Shown here: positions 1 through 9,647 of the stretch, piece by piece
How the letters are laid out: every line of letters starts with the position of its first letter
Numbering within the stretch: the first letter of the stretch is position 1
Assembly (NCBI GenBank): GCA_964228885.1
Contig: CAXRCG010000142.1
Coordinates: forward strand, 8,417-72,416
DNA: 64,000 nt
Reading direction: 5' to 3'
From: UBA4582 sp964228885
GTDB taxonomy: Bacteria; Pseudomonadota; Gammaproteobacteria; Pseudomonadales; Azotimanducaceae
Notes under the pieces: model-generated
The model's input: the letters and a program-made list of their open reading frames with translations, nothing else
What the model was told of the DNA's origin: nothing
Database searches by the model: none
Position numbers and translations under genes: made by a program

Positions 1-1
1 G

Positions 2-856
2 AACGGTCTGACGCTTCAGCATACCTTTGACAGGGATATTAGTCTGTCTCGCAACGCTGCATCGACGGATAAAAGCGCCAGCTACGAGGTCAACATTAGC
101 GCCGACTGGCAGGTGTTCGTCGGACCGAACGGCGGCTACATTGCAGCCATCATATTGAACGGTATGAAAACGGAACTCGCCGCAACCGAAGGTCTACCAA
201 GACTGCAGCCTCGTTCGGTGACCTATTACTTTTTATCCGCGTCGGTTCCCGGACCCGCCACCCTCGAAGTCCAGGTAGAAAAGCTCGGACGGACACTCAG
301 CAGCGTCACCGCTAAACTATTCCAAAACGAAAAAACAATTGCTATAGCACTTGCAACCTTTGGCAACGCAAGAGCAGCGGTCGAGTTTTCAGACTTAACA
401 ATACCTGAGGTTGTCCCACCCGAAGAAGTAGGCCAGCACAACATGATGCGCAAAGGAGTCCTGGGTCATGTTCCTTTTAGGGACCAGTTTGACCAGCGCA
501 TTGCCATCGGGCCTACACCCGGAGAAACTTCAGAGACTGCACGCGTAGGCGGATGGACCCGGTTTAATCAATCTAGAAGATTTGACGATCTGGCAATCGC
601 TGCAATTTCAGACTCATGGTATCCCGGGTTGTTTACAAAAAAGCTGGACCCTCCCATGCATTGCCCCACGGTTGATCACACAGTGCATTTCCTTGCAAAC
701 TATCCGGAGAACGCCGGATTAGAAGAATTTCTCCTAGTAGACTTTCAAACCAGTACAGCGAACAACGGGTACCTGGTTGAAGATGGGTGTATTTGGACCG
801 CCGGAGGCCTATTGCTGGCAAGGTCTAGGCAATTGGCAATCATACTTCCCCGCTAA
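2..856 (+). CDS. TesB-like acyl-CoA thioesterase family protein (5' end outside window)
   Basis: The reading frame is open from the first bases, so the gene starts left of the window. A GTG at 113 is not the true start, because conserved residues (a TFDRDISL-like stretch and SADWQVFVGPNGGY) lie around and before it. The pattern fits the thioesterase-like double-hotdog superfamily (PF13622, TesB relatives): GPNGGYIAA at the first helix, VDHTVHFLANYP in the second hotdog, and DGCIWTAGGLLLARSRQ near the C-terminus. Such enzymes hydrolyse acyl-CoA to free acid and CoA in the cytoplasm. That fits the acyl-CoA ligase gene downstream, although 1 kb separates them. Family confidence is good; the substrate is not known. 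Confidence 0.82.
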   Translation, partial: NGLTLQHTFDRDISLSRNAASTDKSASYEVNISADWQVFVGPNGGYIAAIILNGMKTELAATEGLPRLQPRSVTYYFLSASVPGPATLEVQVEKLGRTLSSVTAKLFQNEKTIAIALATFGNARAAVEFSDLTIPEVVPPEEVGQHNMMRKGVLGHVPFRDQFDQRIAIGPTPGETSETARVGGWTRFNQSRRFDDLAIAAISDSWYPGLFTKKLDPPMHCPTVDHTVHFLANYPENAGLEEFLLVDFQTSTANNGYLVEDGCIWTAGGLLLARSRQLAIILPR

Positions 857-1301
857 CAGGCGAGACGGGTTCATCAAATCCTTGGCGTAGGTCCTGCTTC
901 ATTCGCATTTGTACTTGTCGATGTGCCCCCTTTTCGCTGGCCGCATGTTTAGCTCCGGTTTTCTTCCTATTACCGCAGATTGTCAACTCACGCAGACCCC
1001 TGCGTGAAAAGAAGCGATTTCCATAAATTGCAAAAAATCCAAGATCGCCCCTTATGCTATTTCAGCACTATTCTTTGTCTTTGAATCGAGCTTAGAAGCT
1101 GTATTGAGCCCCGCGGAATTGAATATTCCGTTTGTCATCTCGTTTTTCTGACCTGAAACAGCGAATAGCACCCTTGAAGAAATCACACGAGCCAAGGATA
1201 GAACCGATCCAAGGCCTCGAGAAAATAGCCTCGATAGCGAAAAAACGCATTATCTGCCAAGATGAAAACCACTCGAAAATAAGACGGAGAGGTGAAGACC
1301 A
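857..1301. other. Intergenic region without a recognisable gene
   Basis: No convincing coding frame. A perfect 7-bp stem with a 4-base loop (CACGCAG/CTGCGTG, 989-1006) is present but has no U-tract on either strand, so it is not called as a terminator. The rest is featureless to me. Confidence 0.5.
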
Positions 1302-1502
1302 ATGAAGGAAATTGCCGGTGCGATCATTATTCTCGCGGGATCACTTCTATTGATCGCAGCAATGAGTTTCGACAGTGTCCTCTTCTGGATTATTGGCAGT
1401 TTTATGCTAGTTGATGGCTACTTTCTTCTTGCGGCATCGATATTCTTCCCGCGAGTACTGAAAGAGTTGCTCTCGAAGGAAAATCATCGAGAAAATAGTT
1501 AA
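1302..1502 (+). CDS. Small two-helix membrane protein, unknown function
   Basis: A 66-residue protein with a good ribosome binding site (GGAGAGG, about 7 bases before the ATG). Two hydrophobic segments, about residues 5-22 and 27-50, are separated by a short FDSV turn. A basic/polar tail (LLSKENHRENS) follows, so a small integral inner-membrane protein with a cytoplasmic C-terminus is likely. I do not recognise a family. It stands alone between two gene-poor stretches, so the neighbours say little about function. Confidence 0.6.
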   Translation: MKEIAGAIIILAGSLLLIAAMSFDSVLFWIIGSFMLVDGYFLLAASIFFPRVLKELLSKENHRENS

Positions 1503-1907
1503 CGCTGCTTGATACAGCAATACTTAAATCACGCCCTCCTATCAACAACAGGCAAATCCCACAGGAGCTGCATACGCTGACTCAAAGCGACATCAATCCT
1601 AAAATCAAGATTAAAGGCGAAGTTTTAAAAATACCCTTTAATCAGCGTCTGTCCGAAATGTGTCTTAGTGCTAAATAAATGCTGAATTTAATCGCGGACG
1701 CAAGATCGAGCACGAACATACGGACGACAAAAATGCTAATGGCTTTTATTCCCAACTGATTTAAAGATATCCGTATTGCAGCGCAGCAAATACACCAAAA
1801 ATGTTGATTTATCGCCCCGATTTATCGTCATTTCATTCAATCCGAACCCAATTTCAGCTATCCTAGCGACCTTTTTAAAGCTTGCTAAAAAAGTCAGGAG
1901 CATCCTA
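1503..1907. other. Leader region upstream of acyl-CoA ligase gene
   Basis: No credible gene. The ligase frame extends upstream to a TTG at 1776, but that stretch lacks adenylate-forming homology. The SD sequence CAGGAG at 1895-1900 points to the ATG at 1908. No promoter is called with confidence. Confidence 0.45.
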
Positions 1908-3551
1908 ATGACAATGCAACAAACTCCGCTTATTCTTTCTAGAATTCTGGGTCGTGGCGCTAAACTCGATCCCAACGAAGAAGTTGTGACCTTGCTGGAA
2001 AATGGTACCCACCGACAAACGTTAAAGACAACCTGGGAGCGCGCCAATCGGGTAGCGGGTGCATTGAAAGCGCACGGTATAAAGGAAGGGGATCGGGTTG
2101 CAAGCTTCATGTGGAGTAACTACCGACACCTCGAGCTCTATCAGGGCGTGCCATCAATGGGTGCTGTGCTGCACACTCTGAATATCCGTCTTTCACCGGC
2201 AGATCTTGAATACATCATTAATCACGCAGAGGACCGGGTCATATTCGCAGACGAAGATTTACTGCCTTTACTAGAACCTCTGAAAGGCAAGATACCGAGT
2301 GTCGAACTTATCGTCATCTGCCGCTACGGCGAAAATGGAGAGTCAACTTTCACAGATGTCATTGACTACGAAGATTTTATAAAAGACCAGCCCAGCAGTT
2401 TTGACTGGCCAGAGCTCGACGAGCACGCACCCATGGGACTGTGCTATACCAGTGGTACCACCGGCAAACCCAAGGGCGTTATGTACACTCACAGATCGAC
2501 CTATCTGCATACGATGGCTCAGGCAATGACAGATGCAGTCAGCTTATCTGCGCTTGATGCGCTCTGTGGCATCGTACCCATGTTTCACGCCATGGGTTGG
2601 GGTATGCCTTTCACTGCCTCGATGCTTGGTTGCAAACAGGTTTATCCGCACAAATACATGTCGCCAGAAAAACTACTCCAACTGATCGTTGACGAAGAAG
2701 TCACTATTTCCGCTGGGGTTCCGACTATTTGGCAAGGTATCAAAGCAATACTTGAGGCCGAAGGTGAGAGCAAATATGACATGAGCAACCTGTCACGACT
2801 CACCTGTGGCGGATCCGCGCCCCCTGTATCCATGATGCGCTGGTACTGGGAAAAATATGGCGTTGAGATGGTCCAAGGGTGGGGCATGACAGAGACAAAC
2901 CCTCTGGGAACATTATCGAGAAAAGTTGCCAAACGCTCACACATAAGACTCACGGAAGACCAGCAATTCGAAAACATAGCCAAGGCCGGTCTATTAATTC
3001 CAGGACTTGATATTGAAATCGTTGATGAAGAGTGGAATCCGGTGCCCCATGATGGTGAATCAGTTGGCGAACTGCTGATTCGCGGACCCTGGATTGCTGC
3101 CGAGTACTACAACGACCCGCAACCCGACAAATTTCACAATGGTTGGCTGGTCACCGGCGATGTCGCAAAAATCGATCAGGAAGAATACCTTATTATTGCT
3201 GACCGCTCGAAGGACCTGATCAAGTCAGGCGGAGAGTGGATCTCTTCCGTTGATCTTGAAAATCACATCATCGCTCTGGAAGGTGTACTTCAGGCTGCAG
3301 TCGTCGCACAACCACATCCAAAATGGGATGAAAGACCGGTGGCGTTGGTTATTCTGGTTGAGGGGTCGAATGTTACTCGCGAGTTAATTCTGGAGCACTG
3401 TGCTTCCATTTTCGCAAGATGGCAGCTACCGGATGACGTTATTTTTGTCGAGAGTATTCCGTTAACAACAACAGGGAAAATTGATAAGAAGACCATTCGT
3501 GCGGAACTTGATGAAACAAACTATCAATTACCCGATATGCGAACAGCCTGA
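1908..3551 (+). CDS. Fatty-acid--CoA ligase (AMP-forming), AlkK/medium-chain type
   Basis: A 547-residue member of the ANL superfamily. It adenylates a carboxylic acid with ATP and transfers the acyl group to CoA. Visible motifs: P-loop YTSGTTGKPKG (about residue 180), QGWGMTETNPLG (about 323), WLVTGDVAKID hinge (about 413), and TTTGKIDKK with the catalytic lysine (about 521). The N-terminal pattern and length match AlkK-like medium/long-chain fatty acyl-CoA synthetases. The ATG at 1908 is chosen because CAGGAG lies 7 bases upstream and the N-terminus (TPLILSRILGRGAKL) aligns with the family. The Nudix gene follows after 5 bases, so the two are probably co-transcribed. Confidence 0.9.
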   Translation: MTMQQTPLILSRILGRGAKLDPNEEVVTLLENGTHRQTLKTTWERANRVAGALKAHGIKEGDRVASFMWSNYRHLELYQGVPSMGAVLHTLNIRLSPADLEYIINHAEDRVIFADEDLLPLLEPLKGKIPSVELIVICRYGENGESTFTDVIDYEDFIKDQPSSFDWPELDEHAPMGLCYTSGTTGKPKGVMYTHRSTYLHTMAQAMTDAVSLSALDALCGIVPMFHAMGWGMPFTASMLGCKQVYPHKYMSPEKLLQLIVDEEVTISAGVPTIWQGIKAILEAEGESKYDMSNLSRLTCGGSAPPVSMMRWYWEKYGVEMVQGWGMTETNPLGTLSRKVAKRSHIRLTEDQQFENIAKAGLLIPGLDIEIVDEEWNPVPHDGESVGELLIRGPWIAAEYYNDPQPDKFHNGWLVTGDVAKIDQEEYLIIADRSKDLIKSGGEWISSVDLENHIIALEGVLQAAVVAQPHPKWDERPVALVILVEGSNVTRELILEHCASIFARWQLPDDVIFVESIPLTTTGKIDKKTIRAELDETNYQLPDMRTA

Positions 3552-3556
3552 CATCT

Positions 3557-4189
3557 GTGGCTGTTAATCGGTTTCCTTTTACCAAACAGTACAGGGATCT
3601 CCTGCATCAACGGGTGGATAGCTTTAGCGATCAGCGGCGGCTGAGCGATAAACTTGTGTCTGCCGCTGTCGCTATAACTATTTATGCACACAACAACGCT
3701 TGCGCAGTCATCGTCACCCGGCGTTCTCCTCGACTCAACGCACACTCCGGTCAGTGGGCGCTGCCCGGTGGTCGAGTCGACGAGGGAGAGTCGCTGATTG
3801 ACGCAGCCCGTCGGGAAATGCACGAAGAAATCAATATAGACTTACCAGAATCTGCTTTACTGGGAACACTTGACGATTACGTTACGCGGTCAGGGTATGC
3901 GATTACGCCAGTTGTGTTCTGGTCAGACATCAAACCCGACCAACTGCGCCCGAATCCGGACGAGGTTGCTTCGATACACCCCTTCAGCTTTGATGATCTC
4001 GTCAACCCGAAGTCACCCAACCTGGAAAATATACCGGAAAGCGAAAGGCAGGTGCTTTCCATGAACTACCAGCACGATCGAATTTTTGCACCCACAGGCG
4101 CCATCCTCTATCAATTCAGGGAAGTCGCGATACTCAACAAGCACACTCAGGTAGGCCACTTTGATCAACCTGTCTTCGCCTGGCAGTGA
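3557..4189 (+). CDS. Nudix hydrolase, NudL-like CoA pyrophosphatase family
   Basis: A 210-residue Nudix protein. The NudL/UPF0035 signature (VTRRSPRLNAHSGQWALPGG) is followed by a Nudix box GRVDEGE..RREMHEEIN, about residues 73-96. The usual glycine near the end of the box is Asn here. NudL-type enzymes cleave CoA or acyl-CoA to 3',5'-ADP and (acyl-)phosphopantetheine. The GTG start lies 5 bases after the acyl-CoA ligase stop, which implies translational coupling and supports a role in CoA or acyl-CoA turnover. Substrate specificity is inferred from motif and context. Confidence 0.82.
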   Translation: MAVNRFPFTKQYRDLLHQRVDSFSDQRRLSDKLVSAAVAITIYAHNNACAVIVTRRSPRLNAHSGQWALPGGRVDEGESLIDAARREMHEEINIDLPESALLGTLDDYVTRSGYAITPVVFWSDIKPDQLRPNPDEVASIHPFSFDDLVNPKSPNLENIPESERQVLSMNYQHDRIFAPTGAILYQFREVAILNKHTQVGHFDQPVFAWQ

Positions 4190-4220
4190 CCTAATGTGAA
4201 ATTACTACGAAAAAAAATCT

Positions 4221-4526
4221 TCACTCGTCTGAGACTGCGACTCCCTGCCCGTGTGTCTTCATCGGCAAAACAATCCGGGTTTCTCTTTTAATACCGTCAG
4301 CCACTTTTTCTGCGCCTTCGAAATTGACGTCGGTTGGAAGACTCAAGATCGAAACATCATCACTCTTCCGCGGGAACATTGATAAAACAATAATAAACGA
4401 CAACATGCCGACGCATAACAGGGCTGTGATCGACCACAATAACCAGCGATTTCTTTCATAGGGCTGCGCCCATTTAAGGTCCCTTATAATCAACTCATGG
4501 GGGATACGTTTCTTCTTAAATGACAC
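4221..4526 (-). CDS. Single-pass membrane protein of unknown function
   Basis: A 101-residue protein read from a GTG with a clear SD (GAGGAGAA) a few bases upstream. The N-terminal ~30 residues are basic and cytoplasmic in character (FKKKRIPHELIIRDLKW). They are followed by one membrane segment (about 29-50, LLWSITALLCVGMLSFIIVL) and a short polar, probably periplasmic tail. I do not recognise the family. It is convergent with the Nudix gene and divergent from transaldolase. Confidence 0.55.
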   Translation of the reverse strand: MSFKKKRIPHELIIRDLKWAQPYERNRWLLWSITALLCVGMLSFIIVLSMFPRKSDDVSILSLPTDVNFEGAEKVADGIKRETRIVLPMKTHGQGVAVSDE

Positions 4527-4813
4527 TGTCTTCTCCTCATAGATAAGCTTTTCTTTCCAGTAGATTTTTACCTAACCTATTAAAACTTGAAATAATGAGC
4601 ATTCACTGTGGAAAGAAAGGCAATCAGAAGACAAAAAGTGGAGATGAAGGTGATAACGCCCTTGAACATTAGTATTGATAGACGACTGACAAAGTCATCA
4701 ACTTGTCCACTTTAAGAGCTTTAATGCGCTTAAGCATACGGTTTTACTGTAATATACGCGCGGAACGTCTTGAGTAGAAATCGTCGCCCATTCTCCAGCA
4801 AAGGATCACAGGT

Positions 4814-5761
4814 ATGCCAAATAAACTTGAACAATTAAAAACGATGACGGATGTGGTTGCGGATACTGGCGACATTGAAGCAATGAAACAGTTTAAGCCG
4901 CAAGACGCGACGACAAATCCATCGCTATTACTAAAAGCAGCCGCAATGCCACAGTACGCACCCTTGGTTGAGGCGGCGAAACAGTTCGGATTATCTCATG
5001 GCAGTTCAAACCAGGAACAACTAGACCTGGCCTGCGATCGGCTCGCTGTGCTAGTCGGGATTGAAATCCTCAAGCTGATACCCGGCAGAATTTCTACCGA
5101 AGTCGACGCCCGACTATCGTTTAATGCAAAAGCAATGGTCGAGCGAGGTCGAGCACTCATTGGTCAATACGAAGCACTTGGTTTCAATCGAAATCGAGTC
5201 CTAATCAAACTCGCATCCACATGGGAGGGCATTCAGGCTGCAGAGGTTTTGGAAGCAGAAGGCATCAACTGCAACCTGACCCTTCTCTTCTCATTTGAAC
5301 AAGCTGTCGCATGCGCGAACGCCGGCGTTTTCCTCATTTCACCTTTCGTTGGACGAATTCTTGACTGGTGGAAGGCACACACAGAAATCAACTATACCGC
5401 AACGAACGATCCCGGTGTATTGTCTGTGCAGAGAATTTTTAACTATTACAAGGCTAACGGCTTTGCCACAGTAGTGATGGGTGCGAGTTTTAGAAACACA
5501 GGAGAAATAGAGGCTCTGGCCGGCTGCGACAGGCTCACCATTAGCCCTGCGCTGCTCGAAGCGCTGAGCCAAGACGATGGGAAGCTGGTTCAGACTCTGG
5601 ATAAAAATACACCTCAAGGCGGCAAAGCGAAAATATCACTAGAAGAATCTGCATTTCGCTGGTCTCTCAACGAGGATGCAATGGCAACTGAAAAACTTGC
5701 AGAGGGGATACGTCAATTTACAAAAGACACACGCGAACTGGAACAACGGCTTGTAAGGTAA
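4814..5761 (+). CDS. tal: Transaldolase (TalB type)
   Basis: A 315-residue TIM-barrel enzyme of the non-oxidative pentose phosphate pathway. It moves a dihydroxyacetone unit from sedoheptulose-7-phosphate to glyceraldehyde-3-phosphate. The sequence follows E. coli TalB closely: VVADTGDIEAMK with catalytic Asp17, ATTNPSLLL, and RVLIKLASTWEG with the Schiff-base lysine at residue 132. Also present are NCNLTLLFSF, SPFVGRILDW and VMGASFRNTGEI. Length is normal and no key residue is missing. It appears monocistronic. Confidence 0.97.
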   Translation: MPNKLEQLKTMTDVVADTGDIEAMKQFKPQDATTNPSLLLKAAAMPQYAPLVEAAKQFGLSHGSSNQEQLDLACDRLAVLVGIEILKLIPGRISTEVDARLSFNAKAMVERGRALIGQYEALGFNRNRVLIKLASTWEGIQAAEVLEAEGINCNLTLLFSFEQAVACANAGVFLISPFVGRILDWWKAHTEINYTATNDPGVLSVQRIFNYYKANGFATVVMGASFRNTGEIEALAGCDRLTISPALLEALSQDDGKLVQTLDKNTPQGGKAKISLEESAFRWSLNEDAMATEKLAEGIRQFTKDTRELEQRLVR

Positions 5762-6082
5762 AAAGCTTGAGCTGACTTTGCAGCGCTAAATCAGTCTCCG
5801 GTTAGCGCCGGTTGGCTCGTGATTCGGGCTGACGGCGCCATACAGGCAATGAAAATTCAGAAGACGTGTCATCAACATGGATCTTGTTTGTCGCGACGTC
5901 GTCCTTCTGAAAACAAATCAGCAATTAGCCAAATCAATCATTAAACTGGAACAAGCCGATACCTCCATATTGTTTACCCGTGACTACTCATCAGATGGCG
6001 TGCATACTCACCTTCTTTGTCATAGACGCGCTTGAACTAAACAAAAAAACAGCCTATTTACCTGCCACTTCAGCACATTCTT
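5762..6082. other. Intergenic region between tal and dbpA
   Basis: No coding frame worth calling. A GC-rich patch with short imperfect inverted repeats lies just after tal (about 5785-5840), but no standard terminator with a U-tract was found. Confidence 0.4.
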
Positions 6083-7480
6083 ATGAGCACAGCAAACGAC
6101 CTTAAATTCGACGCACTCAATTTATCAAAAGAGCTGCTAACAAACCTAGCAAGTCTCAACTATCATGAAATGACACTTATTCAGGCACAGAGCCTACCTC
6201 TAATTCTGGAAGGGTTGGATGTCATCGCGCAGAGTAAAACCGGGTCTGGCAAAACAGCTGCGTTCGGTTTGGGTGTTCTGCAGAAACTCAACGTGAAGCG
6301 GTTCAGAGTGCAGAGTCTGATTCTCTGTCCTACCCGGGAACTTGCTGATCAGGTATCAAAAGAACTGCGGAGGCTTGCCCGCACTGTACACAATATAAAA
6401 ATCCTAACACTGTGCGGTGGCACAGCCTTTGGTCCTCAGGCAGGTTCACTGGAGCACGGCGCGCACATTATCGTTGGTACACCCGGACGCGTTGAGGAAC
6501 ATCTTCGCAAGGGCAAGCTGGATTTGAAATATCTGAGTACCTTTGTGCTTGATGAAGCTGACCGTATGCTCGATATGGGTTTTAGCGAGACGATTGATGA
6601 CATACTCAAACACGTGCCCTCAGCTAGACAAACCTTATTATTTAGCGCAACTTTTCCACAAGAAATAGAGGCAATGACAAGCAAAATTATGCTTGCCCCC
6701 CAACGCGTTGAAAACACCCAGACCCATTCGGAGGAAAGTATTCAGCAATATGTCTGTCGACTTGAAGACGAAGAAGATCGAATCACAGCACTTCGATTAA
6801 TCCTGCTGGAAATTGAGCCTGAATCTACTTTGGTATTTTGCAATACACGCAAACAGGTCCAGGAGGTTGCAAAAGAACTCGTCGCCGCAAATTTCAGTGC
6901 ATTGGCACTACATGGCGAATTGGAACAAAAGTCGAGAGAAGAAATTTTGGTCCGCTTCGCCAATAAAAGTGCGTCTATCTTGGTTGCAACGGACGTCGCT
7001 GCTCGGGGACTTGATATTGACGAGTTAGACCTAGTGATCAATCATCAAATCGCACCAGAACAGCAAGTACACATTCATCGAGTCGGTCGAACGGGCCGCG
7101 CCGGTAATAAGGGGCAAGCGTTTACGCTGTATACTAAAAGAGAGCAATTCAAACTGGAAAAACTGGAAGCTTTTCTCAACATCTCGTTGGAGCAACGGGA
7201 GCTTGAAAAACCAGAACTTCTTAGCAAACCAACGTTCTATCCTGCGATGGCTACCCTGCAAGTTGATGGCGGACGAAAACAAAAAGTCAGACCAGGAGAC
7301 ATCGTAGGCGCCCTTACGGGTAAAGATGGCATCGCTGCGACGGAAGTTGGCAAAATCAACGTATTTGAGCGCTGTACCTATGTCGCAGTGACACAGGCAA
7401 AAGCGAAAGCTGCACTGAAAAAACTCTCGGAGGGAAAGTTAAAAGGACGATCTTTTCGCGTTCGACGCATCAGAGGCTAG
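6083..7480 (+). CDS. dbpA: ATP-dependent RNA helicase DbpA
   Basis: A 465-residue DEAD-box helicase. Motifs in order: Q-motif region MTLIQAQSLPLIL; Walker A AQSKTGSGKT with Lys57; PTRELADQ; TPGR; DEAD at 157-160; SAT (FSATFP); ARGLD; HRVGRTGRAG. The C-terminal ~75 residues (DGGRKQKVRPGDIVGALTG through SFRVRR) match the DbpA RNA-binding domain that recognises hairpin 92 of 23S rRNA. It therefore probably acts in 50S subunit assembly. Its stop codon overlaps the 3' end of the convergent dioxygenase gene by 4 bases. Confidence 0.96.
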   Translation: MSTANDLKFDALNLSKELLTNLASLNYHEMTLIQAQSLPLILEGLDVIAQSKTGSGKTAAFGLGVLQKLNVKRFRVQSLILCPTRELADQVSKELRRLARTVHNIKILTLCGGTAFGPQAGSLEHGAHIIVGTPGRVEEHLRKGKLDLKYLSTFVLDEADRMLDMGFSETIDDILKHVPSARQTLLFSATFPQEIEAMTSKIMLAPQRVENTQTHSEESIQQYVCRLEDEEDRITALRLILLEIEPESTLVFCNTRKQVQEVAKELVAANFSALALHGELEQKSREEILVRFANKSASILVATDVAARGLDIDELDLVINHQIAPEQQVHIHRVGRTGRAGNKGQAFTLYTKREQFKLEKLEAFLNISLEQRELEKPELLSKPTFYPAMATLQVDGGRKQKVRPGDIVGALTGKDGIAATEVGKINVFERCTYVAVTQAKAKAALKKLSEGKLKGRSFRVRRIRG

Positions 7481-8337
7481 GCACCGGCCTGCATCCCCGA
7501 TTCGGTTCTGACGTCACCGGCTATTCTAGTATGTTTCATCACCCTTGCCTGCCGAATGTCATAGGGCCTTGCTCGATGCAGCATACGCCTGTTGTCCCAA
7601 ATGATCAGATCTCCCACTTGCCAGTGATGCTCGTGGCAACGTTCAGGTGAACAAGCAAATGAAAGCAACCTCTCGAGTAACGCTTCGGACTCGGCCTTTT
7701 CAAGCCCGGGAATACCGAACGCATGCCGGCCGATATACAACGCTGGTTTCCCTGTCACTGGATGGAACTTGACTAGCGGCCGTAAAGGCGGGTTTTCGAC
7801 ATCATAACCGTAGCCTTTGCTTTGGTTCATACCAGCACGGGCTTGCGAGTACTTAAGCGAGTGAAATGCGGCAAGATCCTGTATTGTCTCCTGAAGTCCT
7901 TCGGGTAATGCTTCATAAGCTGCCCTCATATCTGCCCATTCAGTTCCCCCGCCACTTGTCGGTAAAACGTGTGCTGAGAGCACCGAGGCTTTCGCAGATA
8001 CCGGCATATAGGAGCTGTCAGTATGCCAACCCTCATTACCAAGTAACACCTGCATAATATGATCATCTTTATCCACAACATAACCGTCTTTTGTTGTGTT
8101 CGAAAGTGGCACAGCCGATTGACCTTCGACAATTATTTCTAGTTCACCAAATCGTCGTGCAAAATCACCCTGGGCCTTGTCACTCAGATGCTGACCAGGA
8201 AACACCAGCAAACCATATTCGTGAAAAGCTTCAAGGATCAGCTGCCATTCCTCATTCATCAATGACGCCAAATTGATACCTGTAACGAGCGCGCCCACAT
8301 TTTTTTCTGACAGAGGTTCAATTGATAGCTGACTCAT
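7477..8337 (-). CDS. TauD/TfdA-family Fe(II)/2-oxoglutarate dioxygenase
   Basis: A 286-residue double-stranded beta-helix oxygenase. Iron ligands are visible as WHTD (His105, Asp107) and a distal His254 in WDNRRMLHRARP; a following Arg (265 or 271) would bind 2-oxoglutarate. These enzymes hydroxylate small substrates such as taurine, alkyl sulfonates or phenoxyacetates, with loss of the leaving group. The ATG lies inside the 3' end of the upstream MFS gene (20-base overlap), so the two form an operon and the transporter probably imports the substrate. The substrate cannot be read from sequence. Confidence 0.9.
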   Translation of the reverse strand: MSQLSIEPLSEKNVGALVTGINLASLMNEEWQLILEAFHEYGLLVFPGQHLSDKAQGDFARRFGELEIIVEGQSAVPLSNTTKDGYVVDKDDHIMQVLLGNEGWHTDSSYMPVSAKASVLSAHVLPTSGGGTEWADMRAAYEALPEGLQETIQDLAAFHSLKYSQARAGMNQSKGYGYDVENPPLRPLVKFHPVTGKPALYIGRHAFGIPGLEKAESEALLERLLSFACSPERCHEHHWQVGDLIIWDNRRMLHRARPYDIRQARVMKHTRIAGDVRTESGMQAGA

Positions 8338-9610
8338 TTTGATCTCCTACAGGCTCTCTCGCCCGGTTCTTGGATCGTGTTTCGACCTTCAATGCTAGAA
8401 CGATCAGCGCTGTGAGTAAATATAAAGCTAAAAAGGTGAAAAATGCAGGGCGATAGTTTCCTGTCACGTCATAAACCCAGCCTGCAAACGGCGTACCCGC
8501 CAGGTGCAGTATCGCCATTGGAGGTCTCATGGCGCCAAGTACTCTGCCAAATGATTCTCGGCCAAAAGCAGCGCCAACCACAGCGCCTTGCATGGGCACC
8601 ACGCCTCCCATACCGAAACCAAACATACAGGCACCGAGAAGAAAGCCAAAATAACCCTCAACAAACAACATGAACAAATGTCCAACAAACTGAAAACCGA
8701 TACCCAGCCACAAGGCATGCCTAACATCCCATCGATCCACCAAGACACCAAAAATTAACTTGCCAGCGATGCCGAACCCTGCTGTAGCAGACGCTATGCC
8801 GGACGCGGCTACCAAAGAAAGGCCCCGATCAGTAAGTTGAGGCACCATATGAATCAATGTTGCGCTTTGAATGCCGAAGAGCAGACCAATGACCGTAAGC
8901 AAAATCCAGAAATTTGGTTGGCTCAGAAAATCACCTGTGCGAAGTGCCGGCTTAGGTGGGGGAAGAGAACTCATTTCTGTGGCACCATCTGGTAACAAGC
9001 CAACGTCTTCAGGCCTTGATATCACCAACCGGAGCGCAACTGGCAAGACCACGAGAAATGTGATCAGGCCATAGGTCATAAATGCTTCACGCCACCCGAA
9101 CGTCGCGATTATCCACGCGCTGATAGCGGGCATAATAACACCAGAAACCGAGATACCTGTTGCAGCGATACCTAGCGCAGAACCACGTTTCAAGACAAAC
9201 CAGTTGCTGACCAGTTTTGAAGTAGCTAATTGCCCCATGGCACCAGCGCCAAAACCCACGAAGACGCCCAGCACGAGGTAGAACTGGAGCGGCGTCTGAA
9301 CCAATCCGAGCAGGCCGAAACCAGTACCCATCGATATTGCCCCGCAGGCCATGACGTTCTTCAGCGGAAACCTGTCCAGCGCTCTTCCAATAAACGGTGC
9401 CAGTACAGCGCCAACACCCTGGGTTACGGTTACACCGATTGAAACACCAAACCTAGAATCACCAAACTCAACCGCAATCGCTTTAAAGAAGATACCGTAA
9501 GAATAAAAGAAAAAACCAACAGCAATAAAGTCTACTAGGAACGCAACCGCGACCATACGCCATCCCAGAAAGGTCTTGTCATTGTTACGTTTGAGTAGAT
9601 AGGAAAGCAT
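8318..9610 (-). CDS. MFS transporter, monocarboxylate-transporter-like
   Basis: A 430-residue protein with about 12 hydrophobic segments in two halves and a central polar loop (about 190-220). The N-terminus (TFLGWRMVAVAFLVDF) and the loop after TM2-3 (APFIGRALDRFPLKNVM) fit the oxalate/formate and monocarboxylate branch of the major facilitator superfamily. It is an inner-membrane transporter for a small organic acid or similar solute. It overlaps the downstream dioxygenase gene, which suggests uptake coupled to oxidation of the same compound. Confidence 0.85.
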   Translation of the reverse strand: MLSYLLKRNNDKTFLGWRMVAVAFLVDFIAVGFFFYSYGIFFKAIAVEFGDSRFGVSIGVTVTQGVGAVLAPFIGRALDRFPLKNVMACGAISMGTGFGLLGLVQTPLQFYLVLGVFVGFGAGAMGQLATSKLVSNWFVLKRGSALGIAATGISVSGVIMPAISAWIIATFGWREAFMTYGLITFLVVLPVALRLVISRPEDVGLLPDGATEMSSLPPPKPALRTGDFLSQPNFWILLTVIGLLFGIQSATLIHMVPQLTDRGLSLVAASGIASATAGFGIAGKLIFGVLVDRWDVRHALWLGIGFQFVGHLFMLFVEGYFGFLLGACMFGFGMGGVVPMQGAVVGAAFGRESFGRVLGAMRPPMAILHLAGTPFAGWVYDVTGNYRPAFFTFLALYLLTALIVLALKVETRSKNRAREPVGDQNESAIN

Positions 9611-9647
9611 AGAGGGTTGTAAAGCAAGTCAATCGAATACTATACAC

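Noticed and set aside
989..1006. Perfect 7-bp hairpin CACGCAG/CTGCGTG
   Set aside because: No U-tract on either strand and not next to a gene end in the right orientation; may be a chance palindrome.
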